The notes under the pieces: generated by a model
Told to the model about the DNA's origin: nothing
Database searches by the model: none
What the model saw: the letters and a program-made list of their open reading frames with translations, nothing else
DNA from: Amycolatopsis sp. NBC_00345
GTDB lineage: Bacteria; Actinomycetota; Actinomycetes; Mycobacteriales; Pseudonocardiaceae
Direction of reading: 5' to 3'
Length of the DNA stretch: 64,000 nt
Assembly: GCF_036116635.1 (NCBI RefSeq)
Contig: NZ_CP107995.1
Span: forward strand, 2,914,001-2,978,000
Made by a program: the position numbers and the translations under genes
In this document: one piece after another, positions 50,889-59,626 of the stretch
How positions within the stretch are numbered: the stretch's first letter is position 1
Layout of the letters: each line of letters begins with the position of its first letter

Positions 50889-50957
50889 TGGTGAGCCGAG
50901 CGACTCACCACTGCTCTGACCTTAGGCCGGTGGCAGTGGTGAGTCAAGCCACTCACC
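50889..50957. promoter_or_regulatory. Two TetR operator copies between divergent genes
   Basis: Palindrome 1 at 50889-50910 with arms TGGTGAG and CTCACCA; palindrome 2 at 50938-50957 with arms GGTGAGT and ACTCACC. Both share GGTGAG, AGC in the centre and CTCACC. Copy 2 lies immediately upstream of the TATACT -10 box (50961-50966) of the TetR gene. One site probably serves each divergent promoter. Confidence 0.8.
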
Positions 50958-50960
50958 TCG

Positions 50961-50966
50961 TATACT
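50961..50966 (+). promoter_or_regulatory. -10 box of the TetR gene
   Basis: TATACT, 6 nt before the ATG at 50973, directly after operator copy 2. Near-consensus; predicts a leaderless mRNA. Confidence 0.65.
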
Positions 50967-50972
50967 CGGCCC

Positions 50973-51617
50973 ATGAGCAGGGTCGTGACGACGTATCACC
51001 AGCGCGTCGCCCAGGAGAAGCGCGCGCTGATCGTGGCGGCCGCGACCGCACTGTTTCTCGAGTTGGGCTACGACCGGACGTCGCTGGCGCGGATCGCAGA
51101 GCGCTCGGGCGTTTCGCGGGCTACCTTGTTCAAGCAGTTTCCGAGCAAGGCTGCCCTGTTCGACGCCATCGTGACCGAGTCATGGTCGACCGCTGACGAG
51201 CAGGATCCTCCGCCGGCGGGCAACGTCGTCGACGGGCTCAGCGTCATCGGTCGCCGTTACGCCGAGCTGCTGGGCCGTGCCCAGATGACCGACCTGTTCA
51301 GGATCGTCATCGCCGAGCTGCCGCGGTTCCCCGAGCTGGCCCATGCGCAGTTCTCGCACGGGAAGATGCCCTACTTCGAGTCCGTGCGCAGCTACCTCCT
51401 GGCCGAGCACGAGGCGGGAACGGTGCGGGTCGAGGACGTGGACCTCGCAGCCACCCAGTTCCTGGGCATGATCTCCAACTACGTCTTCTGGCCGACGCTC
51501 CTGGTGCCGGGCTGGGAGGTGAGCGCCGAACGCGTCGCTCAGGTAGTCGACGAGGCCGTCCGCACCACCGCCGCCCGGTACGCCGCGACTGGACCAGGGG
51601 CGTCCACCAACGACTGA
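50973..51617 (+). CDS. TetR family regulator
   Basis: A 214-residue TetR (AcrR-like) regulator: HTH at about residues 15-62 (ALIVAAATALFLELGYDRTS, SGVSRATLFKQFPSKAALF) and a TetR_C_7-like ligand domain. It is divergent from the SDR-Ddn operon; two matching palindromes lie between them. It probably represses both directions and is released by the substrate of the SDR or nitroreductase. Confidence 0.93.
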   Translation: MSRVVTTYHQRVAQEKRALIVAAATALFLELGYDRTSLARIAERSGVSRATLFKQFPSKAALFDAIVTESWSTADEQDPPPAGNVVDGLSVIGRRYAELLGRAQMTDLFRIVIAELPRFPELAHAQFSHGKMPYFESVRSYLLAEHEAGTVRVEDVDLAATQFLGMISNYVFWPTLLVPGWEVSAERVAQVVDEAVRTTAARYAATGPGASTND

Positions 51618-51664
51618 GTCCCGCCGCCACCAAAAGAGCTGATGCCTAAGCAATGAAGAGCCCC

Positions 51665-52789
51665 TTATGAGGCCTGCGCGTCCCGGGTGAAGAAGGTGAT
51701 CGCGTCCTCGATGGAGGGGATGTTGGCAGCATCGGCGGCGGCCGCTGCCGATGCTGCGGCGCTGCGGGGGAACAGCGCTTGCTCGTATTCGGTGAGGGCG
51801 GCTTCGACGTCGTCGGGGTGCGCGGCGATCGCCTGGCCGAGTTCCGCGCCGTCCTCCATGGCCCAGTTGGCGCCTTCGCCGTTGGGGGCCGCGAGATGGG
51901 CGGCGTCGCCGAGCAGGGTCACGCCCGGCAGCCGGTCCCACTGGTGGCCGATCGGCAGCGCGTAGTGCGGGCGCAGGACCGGCGCAGTGTCGGTTTCGGT
52001 GATCAGTGCGGTGAGTTCCGGGGCCCAGCCGTCGAATTCCTGCGCGATTCGCGCGGTGGCCGCGGCGGCATCGGTGAAGTCGATGCCGGCGAACCAGTCC
52101 TGTGGTTCGGGGAGCACCACGTAGGTGTGCAGGGTGTCGCTGCTTTCCCGGTGAGCATGGATCTCCCGGCCCGGCGCGGACGCCACCAGCATTCCGCCGC
52201 CGACGGCTTTCGCGGCGGCGGGGTGACGAGTGTCGGCGTCGAACAGATAGGTCTCGACGAACGACGTGCCGACGTATTCGGGCGTGGCGTTGGAAAGCAG
52301 CGGCCGGACGCGTGACCACGCGCCGTCCGCGCCAACTAGCAGGCTCGCGACGACGGTGGTTCCGTCGGCAAAGGTCACCTCGTGGCGGCTCTCACCGACG
52401 GTACGAACGCTGCCGGCTTTGTGTCCCCAGTGGACAGTGCCGGCCGGGAGCGAGTCGAGCAGCATCTGTCGCAGATCGGCGCGCTGTACCTCGGGGCGTC
52501 CGCCGGTGCCGTCGTCGGGCTGGCCGAACAGGACGGTCCCGTTCGGGTCGAGGATCCGCATGGCTTGGCGGCCCTCCAGGATGAGGCTCCGGAACTCGTC
52601 CATCAGGCCCGCCGCCTGGACGGCGAGTTGTCCGTTGTAGTCGTGGATGTCGAGCATCCCGCCCTGCGAACGCGCCGACGGGGAGGCTTCGGCCTCGTAG
52701 ACGGTGACCGGGATGTCGTGGACGTGCAGGACACGGGCCAGCGTGAGGCCGCCCAGTCCGGCGCCGATGATCGTGACAGGGGCAGGCAT
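51665..52789 (-). CDS. FAD-dependent monooxygenase, TetX-like
   Basis: A 374-residue class A flavoprotein hydroxylase. VTIIGAGLGGLTLARVLH binds FAD; LLVGADGAWSRVR is the DG motif; GVTLLGDAAHLAAPNGEGAN is the GD motif with the NGEGAN variant seen in the TetX branch. QGGMLDIHDYNGQ also fits TetX-like sequences. It would hydroxylate an aromatic compound, possibly a tetracycline-like antibiotic; resistance cannot be claimed. ATG at 52789 follows AAGGAG. It is 102 nt downstream of a TetR gene on the same strand. Confidence 0.88.
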   Translation of the reverse strand: MPAPVTIIGAGLGGLTLARVLHVHDIPVTVYEAEASPSARSQGGMLDIHDYNGQLAVQAAGLMDEFRSLILEGRQAMRILDPNGTVLFGQPDDGTGGRPEVQRADLRQMLLDSLPAGTVHWGHKAGSVRTVGESRHEVTFADGTTVVASLLVGADGAWSRVRPLLSNATPEYVGTSFVETYLFDADTRHPAAAKAVGGGMLVASAPGREIHAHRESSDTLHTYVVLPEPQDWFAGIDFTDAAAATARIAQEFDGWAPELTALITETDTAPVLRPHYALPIGHQWDRLPGVTLLGDAAHLAAPNGEGANWAMEDGAELGQAIAAHPDDVEAALTEYEQALFPRSAAASAAAAADAANIPSIEDAITFFTRDAQAS

Positions 52790-52891
52790 GGTGACTCCTT
52801 CGGTACGGGGGCAGGACGAATCCGGGCAGCACACCGGTCCCCCGGGACCCGGCGAGTTCGTGGCCGTCGAATCGGGTGTGGTGATCGAGGA

Positions 52892-53533
52892 CTACGCGGT
52901 ACTCGCGTTGTGGAAGCTCTGGAAGTGGCGGTCGAGGTCGTCGAACACGGCCTCGACCGCGGGTGCCAGTTCGTCGGCCACCGCGTCGAGGGGTGTCCCG
53001 TCCACGACGGCGCGGCCGATGCGTTCGAAGACCAGCTGGAAGACCGAGACCAGCGCGGCCGCGTGCGCTCGGGCCACGGCGGGATGGACGGCGGGGCAGG
53101 TCTCGGTGATCGCGGCGGCGATGACCTCGGCGTGCTGGTCGTACGCCTCGAGGGTCAGCCGGCGGATCGTCGGGCTGCCGACGCACAGCACCGGGAGCGA
53201 ACCGCGCACCAGGTCGAGATCGGCGCCGCGGTGCCGATCGAGGTGTTCGAGGGCCAAGGTGCGCAGGGCAGCGGCCGGGCTCGTCCCGCCCGGCCGCTCG
53301 AGGACGGTTCGCGCGTACCGCTCGCGGATCTCCTCGGCCCGGTCGAACGCGAGGTCCTGCTTGGCCGGGAAGTAGTTGTAAACGGTCTGGTCGGACACCT
53401 CCGCCGCCCGCGCGACGTCGACGATCGAGACCTGGTCATAGCCGTGCGCGGCGAACAGGCGCGCGGCGGTGTCGGCGATGTGCCGGCGCGTCTTCGCCTT
53501 CTTGCGCTCCCTCAGCCCTGCTTCCCTGACCAT
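52892..53533 (-). CDS. TetR family regulator upstream of the monooxygenase
   Basis: A 213-residue TetR regulator: HTH at about residues 14-62 (RRHIADTAARLFAAHGYDQV, AEVSDQTVYNYFPAKQDLAF). It lies upstream of the TetX-like gene on the same strand and is probably co-transcribed or controls it. An AT-rich palindrome with arms ACAAA and TTTGT (53548-53559) adjoins its -10 box, so it likely represses itself. Confidence 0.92.
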   Translation of the reverse strand: MVREAGLRERKKAKTRRHIADTAARLFAAHGYDQVSIVDVARAAEVSDQTVYNYFPAKQDLAFDRAEEIRERYARTVLERPGGTSPAAALRTLALEHLDRHRGADLDLVRGSLPVLCVGSPTIRRLTLEAYDQHAEVIAAAITETCPAVHPAVARAHAAALVSVFQLVFERIGRAVVDGTPLDAVADELAPAVEAVFDDLDRHFQSFHNASTA

Positions 53534-53539
53534 GAATTT

Positions 53540-53559
53540 ATGCTAGCACAAAACTTTGT
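53540..53559 (-). promoter_or_regulatory. Leaderless promoter and operator of the TetR gene
   Basis: TAGCAT (53540-53545, minus strand) is 6 nt before the ATG at 53533. The 12-bp palindrome ACAAAACTTTGT at 53548-53559 lies directly upstream, in the -10/-35 spacer. Good arrangement for autorepression. Confidence 0.6.
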
Positions 53560-53584
53560 CTTCACCAACGTTTCCGCACCGAGG

Positions 53585-54307
53585 TCAGACGGCCTCCAGG
53601 ACGAAGAACAGGAAGCACAGGAAGGCGTGCCTGTCCCCGAACTCCTCGGGGAACCGCTCACGGGCACCCGGTGCCGGATACGGCTCACTGATGACGGCGG
53701 TGCGGAAGCCGGCTGCGGTGAACGCGTCGGTCATCGCGTGCAGCGGCCGGTGCCAGTACGTGAGCACGGCTTTCTGACCACTGAAGGTGTACTCGTCGGA
53801 CCACTGGACGGTCTCGAAATAGCGGCCTTCGGGATGGAGGATCTTGTAGATGATGGGGTGGTTGACGGCCATGATCAGCCGGCCGCCGGGTTTCAGCACA
53901 CGCCGCAGCTCGGCCAGCGGCGCGGTCCAGTCCTCCAGGTAGTGCAGGACCAGGGCCGCGACGACGTCGTCGAACGCGCCGTCGGAAAACGGCAGCGGGC
54001 GGCTGATGTCGGCGACCTGCAGGGCCGCGTCCTCGCCGAGCCGCCGCCGGGCCAGCTTCACCATCGTGGTGCTGAAGTCGAAGCCGGTCACGGTGGCGCC
54101 CCGGTCGCGCAGCTGCGCGAACAACGGCCCGGAACCGCAGCCGGCGTCGAGGATCTGCCGGCCGGTCACCTCCCCGGCCAGGTCCAGGATCGCCGGCCGC
54201 GTGTAGTAGGCGTTGATCAGGCTGGTCTCGTTTTCGTTCGAGTACGCCTCGCCGAAGGTGTCGTAATCGTTGACCGGCCCGGCGGGACTCTCGGAAGCAG
54301 AAGGCAT
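53585..54307 (-). CDS. Class I SAM-dependent methyltransferase
   Basis: About 240 residues. The SAM-binding motif I is ILDAGCGSGPLFAQL, motif II is ATVTGFDFSTTMV, and later motifs are DVVAALVLHYLEDW and LRRVLKPGGRLIMAVNHP, as in UbiE-like methyltransferases. Start may be 54307, 54316 or 54325; no clear ribosome site separates them. The methylated substrate is unknown. It lies 37 nt after the amidase gene on the same strand and could be in its operon. Confidence 0.88.
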   Translation of the reverse strand: MPSASESPAGPVNDYDTFGEAYSNENETSLINAYYTRPAILDLAGEVTGRQILDAGCGSGPLFAQLRDRGATVTGFDFSTTMVKLARRRLGEDAALQVADISRPLPFSDGAFDDVVAALVLHYLEDWTAPLAELRRVLKPGGRLIMAVNHPIIYKILHPEGRYFETVQWSDEYTFSGQKAVLTYWHRPLHAMTDAFTAAGFRTAVISEPYPAPGARERFPEEFGDRHAFLCFLFFVLEAV

Positions 54308-54344
54308 GCCGCCCATACTGCCCACATCCCGCCGGGCCGGGGGC

Positions 54345-55802
54345 TCAGGCGAAACCGGGCGGCGGGGTGAACCCGCCGAACTCCTGCTCGATCAGCTCCG
54401 CGAACCGCAACGTGGTGCGGTCTTCGAGATACGGGCCGACGATCTGCATGCCGTACGGCAGCCCTTCCGGCGTGCGCCCGATCGGCACCGCGGTCGCCGG
54501 CAGCCCGGTCAACGTGGCGGCACTCGGCCAGAGCACGTGGCTCCCGTAGGGGTACGCCGTGCCGTCGATCTCGAGTCTGCGCTCGCCCTGCTCCGCATGG
54601 TCGTGGGGGAACGCCGGGGTCGGCGTGACCGGGAACAGCACCACGTCGAATTCCCGGAACAGGCGCCGCCACTGGTCGGCGAGGCCGATCCGGACCCGGT
54701 CCGCCTTGACCCAGTCGGCGTGGCTGGCCACGAACCCCCGTTGCATGATGGCCTCCGCCGTGTCGGTGCCCGGCGGAATCTCGGCGACAGTGGACTGGAG
54801 CGCCCGGTAGGCCTCGGGCGGCATATCCGCGCCGAAGCGCGACGCCAGCAGCGTCAGGTAGGTCATCGCCGTCAGCGCGAGGTCGGGCAGCAGCTCGCTG
54901 TGCCGGGTGACCGCGGCACCGGCCTTTTCGAGCCCTCGCGTAATCCGGTCGAACCCCTCGCGAATGACCGCCGCCGTCGGCACCAGCGGATGGCTGTCGA
55001 CGACCAGCACCCGGAAGTCGCCGAGCCCGGCGCCGCGCGACGGTTGCAGCGCCAGCTTGTACGCGACCGCGTCCACCTCGTCGGGACCGGCGAGCAGCAG
55101 GGTCGCCAGTGTCAGGTCGGCCGCACTGCGGGTCATCGGCCCGACCACGGCGAGGTCCGGCGGAGCCGCCAGCGCGGGCACCCGCGGCGGCACGTTTCCG
55201 CGACCCGGCAACAGCGGCAGTGACGGCTTGTGCGCGAAGACGCCGCAGAAATGCGCCGGCACCCGCAGCGACCCCGCGATGTCGGAGCCGAGCGCGAGCG
55301 AGACATACCCCGCCGCGAGCGCGGCCGACGAGCCACCGGAGGAGCCACCGGGCGAGCGCGTCAGATCCCACGGATTGCTGGTGGTGCCGTAGACGTCGTT
55401 GTAGGACTGCCAGTCGTGCAGGGAGTGCGGCACATTGGTCTTGCCGATGACGACGCCGCCCGCGTCCTTGACCCGCGTCACCAGCGCCGCGTCCTCGGCC
55501 GGCTCCCAGCCCTTGGCCTCGGGCATCCCCCAGGTGGTCGGCAGGCCGGCGACGTTGAAGGATTCCTTCACCGCCACCGGAACGCCGAGCAGCGGCGCGC
55601 GCTCACCACGCGCCAGCGCCGCGTCGGCCTGCTTCGCGGCGACCCGGGCGCGGTCGAAATCCCGCACCACCACGGCGTTGACCTTGCCGTCGAACTCTTC
55701 GATCCGCGCGATGGTCAGCTCGAGCAGTTCGGTGGCCGAGATGCTGTTGTCCTGCAACGCGGCCACCTGCTCACGCAGCGTCGCAAATTCCAGTCCAGAC
55801 AT
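54345..55802 (-). CDS. Amidase signature family enzyme
   Basis: A 485-residue amidase with the Ser-cisSer-Lys triad: Lys79 in GVPVAVKESF, the cis-Ser in PGGSSGGSSA (Ser155) and the nucleophile Ser178 in GSDIAGSLR. It hydrolyses an amide to acid and ammonia. Length and motifs fit aliphatic or aryl amidases rather than GatA, as no GatB/GatC gene is nearby. It is separated from the proteasome genes by a hairpin at 55898-55935. Confidence 0.92.
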   Translation of the reverse strand: MSGLEFATLREQVAALQDNSISATELLELTIARIEEFDGKVNAVVVRDFDRARVAAKQADAALARGERAPLLGVPVAVKESFNVAGLPTTWGMPEAKGWEPAEDAALVTRVKDAGGVVIGKTNVPHSLHDWQSYNDVYGTTSNPWDLTRSPGGSSGGSSAALAAGYVSLALGSDIAGSLRVPAHFCGVFAHKPSLPLLPGRGNVPPRVPALAAPPDLAVVGPMTRSAADLTLATLLLAGPDEVDAVAYKLALQPSRGAGLGDFRVLVVDSHPLVPTAAVIREGFDRITRGLEKAGAAVTRHSELLPDLALTAMTYLTLLASRFGADMPPEAYRALQSTVAEIPPGTDTAEAIMQRGFVASHADWVKADRVRIGLADQWRRLFREFDVVLFPVTPTPAFPHDHAEQGERRLEIDGTAYPYGSHVLWPSAATLTGLPATAVPIGRTPEGLPYGMQIVGPYLEDRTTLRFAELIEQEFGGFTPPPGFA

Positions 55803-55897
55803 GAGGTCCCCTCGATCCCCCGGGATTTCGTACTACTCAATGCTAGGGAGAGGGCAAGCGGTTTTCCGCGCCTTCGGCGAACCCCGCGGAAACGCAA

Positions 55898-55935
55898 GAT
55901 GGGCCGCGCCCGGGAAACCCCCGGCGCGGCCCATC
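55898..55935. terminator. Hairpin terminator after prcBA
   Basis: A 13-bp perfect stem (55898-55910 with 55923-55935), extended inward by three G-C pairs around an AAAC loop. It starts 17 nt past the prcA stop and closes the proteasome operon before the amidase. Confidence 0.8.
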
Positions 55936-55951
55936 CGGGCACAACCCAAGG

Positions 55952-56755
55952 TCACTCCTTCGCGGAGTCACCCTTCGCGTCAGAGCCCTTGTCCTTGCCG
56001 TCCTTGTCCTTCTCGTCCGCGTCTTCCTTCGCGTCGTCCTTCTTCTCCGGCGGAGCCGGCAGCAACGCGTCCAGCGCCGCACCGGTCAGCCGGCGGAAAG
56101 CCCGCCGCGGACGGTCACGGTCCAGGACCGCGACCTCCAGCTTGATCTGGTCCGGCACCCCGCCGTTGCCGTTCGACGAAGCCGCGACCGTCGCCTTCAA
56201 CGCCTCCACCGCCGTGCCCAGCGCGGTCTCGAGGTCGTGGTCCGGGTCGACCGTGTCCTTCAGCTTCGTGCTGATCGGCTCGGTCTGCCCGCCCATCACC
56301 ACATACGGCGACTCGTCGAAGATCGAACCGTCGTAGGTCAGCCGGAACAGCTGGTCGTCGGCCTGGCTCGCCCCCACCTCCGCCACACAGACCTCCACCT
56401 CGAACGGCTTCAGCTGCTCGGTGAAGATGCTGCCCAACGTCGCGGCGTACGCGTTCGCCAACGCCCGCGCGGTCACGTCCCGCCGGTCGTACTGGTAGCC
56501 CTTCAGGTCCGCGTGCCGGATCCCGGCCACCCGCAGGTTCTCGAACTCCGAGTACCGGCCGACCGCGGCGAACCCGATCCGGTCGTAGATCTCGGAGACC
56601 TTGTGCAACGTCGCCGACGGGTTCTCGGCCACGAACAGGATCCCGCCCCGGTACTTCATCACCACGACGCTCCGGCCACGCGCGATGCCCTTGCGCGCCA
56701 GCTCGGAACGCTCCCGCATCAGCTGCTCGGGAGAGGCATACAACGGCATCGTCAC
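55952..56755 (-). CDS. prcA: Proteasome alpha subunit PrcA
   Basis: A 267-residue proteasome alpha subunit. The family start TMPLYASPEQLMRERSELA, GIARGRSVVV, GFAAVGRYSEFENLR and FEVEVCVAEVG are conserved. Alpha subunits form the outer heptameric rings and the gate; they have no catalytic Thr. The GTG at 56755 gives the standard N-terminus. The C-terminus is a long charged tail (KKDDAKEDADEKDKDG), typical for actinobacteria outside Mycobacterium. It follows prcB by 67 nt. Confidence 0.97.
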   Translation of the reverse strand: MTMPLYASPEQLMRERSELARKGIARGRSVVVMKYRGGILFVAENPSATLHKVSEIYDRIGFAAVGRYSEFENLRVAGIRHADLKGYQYDRRDVTARALANAYAATLGSIFTEQLKPFEVEVCVAEVGASQADDQLFRLTYDGSIFDESPYVVMGGQTEPISTKLKDTVDPDHDLETALGTAVEALKATVAASSNGNGGVPDQIKLEVAVLDRDRPRRAFRRLTGAALDALLPAPPEKKDDAKEDADEKDKDGKDKGSDAKGDSAKE

Positions 56756-56822
56756 GGTGTCGGCTCCACGTTCTTCGCTGTAATGGCGTTCGATGGTCCA
56801 GTGCTGAGCACGATCACAGGCC

Positions 56823-57686
56823 TCAGCTCGCCCGGTGGTGCGTCCGCTCGGCGCGCCCGGCCACCACGGCCTCCGCCACCGCAGCCGTCTGCTCCGCCGG
56901 CAACTGCACCGCACCGTGCTCCGCGGTGATCGTCACCACGGTCGGGAAGATCCGCCGCACCATATCCGGCATACCACTCGCCGTGTCGTCGTCCGCCGCG
57001 TCGTACAACGCCTCCACGGCCGACCGCACAGCCGCCTCGGCGTCCGCATCAGGGTCGTAGAGCTTCTTCAGCGCCGACTTCGCGAACAGCGAACCCGAAC
57101 CCACCCCGGCGTACCCGGCGTTCTCCTCATACCGGCCGCCCGCGGCGTCGTACGACACGATCCGGCCGGCGTGCTTCGCGTCCGCCGCCTCCAGGTCGTA
57201 CCCGACGAACAACGGCACCACCGCCAGGCCCGCCATCGCCATGTCCAGGTTGGCCTTCACCATCCCGGCCAGCTTGTTCGTCTTGCCGTCCAGCGACAGC
57301 GTGACGCCCTCGATCTTCTCGTAGTGCGCCAGCTCCACCGCGTACAGCCGCACCATCTCCACGGCCAGCCCGGCCGTGCCCGCGATGCCCACCGCCGAGT
57401 ACTCGTCGGTGACGTGCACCTTCTCCATGTCCCGGCTCGCGATCAGGTTCCCCGACGTCGCCCGCCGGTCACCCGCGATCAGCACGCCACCGGCGAAGGT
57501 CAGCGCCACGATCGTCGTCCCGTGCGGCACACCCAGCTCGCCCAACCCGGACGGCACCCGTCGCGCCGGCAACAGCTCAGGCGCCTGGTCCCGCAGGAAG
57601 TCCGCGAACGAGGAAGACGCCGGCGAGAAGTACGCGGCGGGCAGACCCGGACCGGAAAGCCCCGCGCGAGGGGAGGTGTTGTCCAT
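56823..57686 (-). CDS. prcB: Proteasome beta subunit PrcB
   Basis: A 287-residue catalytic subunit with an autocleaved propeptide. The nucleophile is Thr57 in PHGTTIVALTFAGG; residues 1-56 are removed. GDRRATSGNLIASRD and SGSLFAKSALKKLYD are conserved. Beta rings form the proteolytic chamber. ATG at 57686 is chosen by family length; the open frame runs to 57764. It lies 113 nt after pup on the same strand and before prcA. Confidence 0.97.
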   Translation of the reverse strand: MDNTSPRAGLSGPGLPAAYFSPASSSFADFLRDQAPELLPARRVPSGLGELGVPHGTTIVALTFAGGVLIAGDRRATSGNLIASRDMEKVHVTDEYSAVGIAGTAGLAVEMVRLYAVELAHYEKIEGVTLSLDGKTNKLAGMVKANLDMAMAGLAVVPLFVGYDLEAADAKHAGRIVSYDAAGGRYEENAGYAGVGSGSLFAKSALKKLYDPDADAEAAVRSAVEALYDAADDDTASGMPDMVRRIFPTVVTITAEHGAVQLPAEQTAAVAEAVVAGRAERTHHRAS

Positions 57687-57799
57687 ACGTGCTCTTGGTT
57701 CCCATCTGTGCTGTGGTTGTCCCGACGAACGCATCGCGCACCCGTGACCACCGCCCCGCGACACCGTGACATCCCGGGGACGGCGACCACGGGAGACGA

Positions 57800-57994
57800 C
57801 TACTCGCCGCCCTTCTGCACGTAGGCGCGCACGAAGTCCTCGGCGTTCTCCTCAAGCACGTCATCGATCTCGTCGAGGATGGTGTCGACGTCCTCGCCGA
57901 GCTTCTCGCGCCGTTCCTGGCCCGCCGCTCCGGCCGCCTCGAACTCCTCGTCGGAGTCGCCGCCGCCGTGCTTCTCGACCTTCTCCTGCGCCAT
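57800..57994 (-). CDS. pup: Prokaryotic ubiquitin-like protein Pup
   Basis: A 64-residue, mostly disordered modifier. The C-terminal half contains the helix ERREKLGEDVDTILDEIDDV that binds the Mpa coiled coil, and the protein ends in AYVQKGGE. The final Glu means that Pup is ready for ligation by PafA without deamidation by Dop, unlike mycobacterial Pup, which ends in Gln. It lies between dop and prcB as expected. Confidence 0.98.
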   Translation of the reverse strand: MAQEKVEKHGGGDSDEEFEAAGAAGQERREKLGEDVDTILDEIDDVLEENAEDFVRAYVQKGGE

Positions 57995-58082
57995 CTCGCC
58001 TCCCGGTGTGGCTGATGATTCCTAGCCTACCCAGCGGCCCCGACATTCGGGGCAACGCCGCGATCGCGATCCCCCGGTCGTT

Positions 58083-59585
58083 CTAGTCCGAACCGGTGAT
58101 GGCCTCGACCAGCTCCTCCGCCGTCGCCGAAGCGTCCAGCAGCTTCCCGACGTGCGCCTTCGTCCCCCGCAACGGCTCCAGCGTCGGGATCCGCACCAGC
58201 GATTCCCGGCCTACGTCGAAGATCACCGAATCCCACGACGCCGCCGCGATCGACGACGCGTACTTCTCCAGCGCCCGGCCCCGGAAGTACGCCCGGGTGT
58301 CCGAAGGCGGCGTCGTGATCGCCGCCTGGACCTCCTCCTCCGTCACCAGCCGCTTCATGGAACCCCGCGTGACCAGCCGGTTGTACAGGCCCTTGCCCAG
58401 CCGCACGTCCGAGTACTGCAGGTCCACCAGCCGCAGCCGCGGCGCGCCCCACGCCAGCTGGTCCCGCTCCCGGTACCCCTCCAGCAGCCGCAGCTTCGCC
58501 GGCCAGTCCAGCCGGTCCGCGCACTCCTGCGGATCCCGCGCCAGCGCGTCCAGCGTCTCGCCCCAGACCCGCAGCACCTCCTTCGAGGCCTCGTCCGCGC
58601 TCGTCCGCTCCAGATTCGCCGCCGCGATCTCGTGATACGCGAACTGCAGGTCCAATCCGGTGAACTTCTTCCCGTTCGCCAGCTCGACCTGAACCTTCAA
58701 CGTCGGGTCGTGGCTGATCTGGTGCACCGCGCGCACCGGCTCGTCCAGCTTCAGCTCGTCGAACCGGATCCCCGACTCGATCAGGTCCAGCACCAGCGCC
58801 GTCGTCCCGACCTTCAGATACGTCGAGTACTCCGCCAGGTTCGCGTCACCCACGATCACGTGCAGCCGCCGGTACTTGTCCGCGTCCGCGTGCGGCTCGT
58901 CCCGGGTGTTGATGATCCCGCGCTTCAGCGTCGTCTCCAGGCCGACCTCGACCTCGATGTAGTCCGCGCGCTGCGAGAGCTGGAACCCGGCCTCCTCGCT
59001 CTGCTGCCCGATCCCCACCCGGCCCGAGCCCGTGATCACCTGCCGCGACGCGAAGAACGGCGTCAGCCCCGCGATCACCGCGGTGAACGGCGTCGACCGC
59101 GCCATCAGGTAGTTCTCGTGCGTGCCGTAGCTCGCGCCCTTGCCGTCCACGTTGTTCTTGTACAGCTGCAACGGCGGCTGCCCGGGCACGGACGCCGCCT
59201 TCAGCGCGGCCTCCTCCATCACCCGTTCGCCCGCCTTGTCCCAGATCACCGCGTCCCGCGCGTTCGTGACCTCGGGCGCCGAGTACTCCGGGTGCGCGTG
59301 GTCCACGTACAACCGCGCCCCGTTGGTCAGGATGACGTTCGCCGCCCCCAGGTCCTCCACGTCCGGATCGTGCCCCGGACCCCCCGGACCTGTCAGGTCG
59401 AACCCGCGCGCGTCCCGCAGCGGGGACTCCACCTCGTAGTCCCAGCGAGCCCGCCGGGCCCGCGGAATGTCCGCCGCCGCCGCGTAAGCGAGCACGACCT
59501 GAGTCGAGGTGAGCACCGGGTTCGCCGTGGCGTCCCCGGGCACGGCGATGCCGTACTCGACTTCGGTTCCCATGATCCGACGCAT
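58083..59585 (-). CDS. dop: Depupylase / Pup deamidase Dop
   Basis: A 500-residue PafA paralogue that removes Pup from tagged proteins and, where needed, deamidates Pup. The N-terminal MRRIMGTEVEYGIAVPGD carries the ATP/Mg Glu residues. A Dop-specific insertion follows (ARWDYEVESPLRDARGFD). Other conserved stretches are NNVDGKGASYGTHENYLM, NTRDEPHADADKYRRLHVI and VTRGSMKRLV. ATG 59585 lies 7 nt after TAGGGT, fitting a leaderless mRNA. Since Pup here ends in Glu, depupylation is probably its main role. Confidence 0.97.
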   Translation of the reverse strand: MRRIMGTEVEYGIAVPGDATANPVLTSTQVVLAYAAAADIPRARRARWDYEVESPLRDARGFDLTGPGGPGHDPDVEDLGAANVILTNGARLYVDHAHPEYSAPEVTNARDAVIWDKAGERVMEEAALKAASVPGQPPLQLYKNNVDGKGASYGTHENYLMARSTPFTAVIAGLTPFFASRQVITGSGRVGIGQQSEEAGFQLSQRADYIEVEVGLETTLKRGIINTRDEPHADADKYRRLHVIVGDANLAEYSTYLKVGTTALVLDLIESGIRFDELKLDEPVRAVHQISHDPTLKVQVELANGKKFTGLDLQFAYHEIAAANLERTSADEASKEVLRVWGETLDALARDPQECADRLDWPAKLRLLEGYRERDQLAWGAPRLRLVDLQYSDVRLGKGLYNRLVTRGSMKRLVTEEEVQAAITTPPSDTRAYFRGRALEKYASSIAAASWDSVIFDVGRESLVRIPTLEPLRGTKAHVGKLLDASATAEELVEAITGSD

Positions 59586-59592
59586 GCCACAC

Positions 59593-59598
59593 ACCCTA
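59593..59598 (-). promoter_or_regulatory. Putative -10 box of dop
   Basis: TAGGGT on the minus strand, 7 nt before the ATG at 59585. It supports this start and a promoter for dop-pup-prcB-prcA separate from mpa. Confidence 0.5.
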
Positions 59599-59626
59599 CG
59601 GGGTACACCCGTGCGACGATGCCCCC

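Noticed and set aside
51665..52789. Tetracycline resistance gene tetX
   Set aside because: Only family-level motifs are shared; many class A flavin hydroxylases look the same, so a resistance call or gene symbol is not justified.
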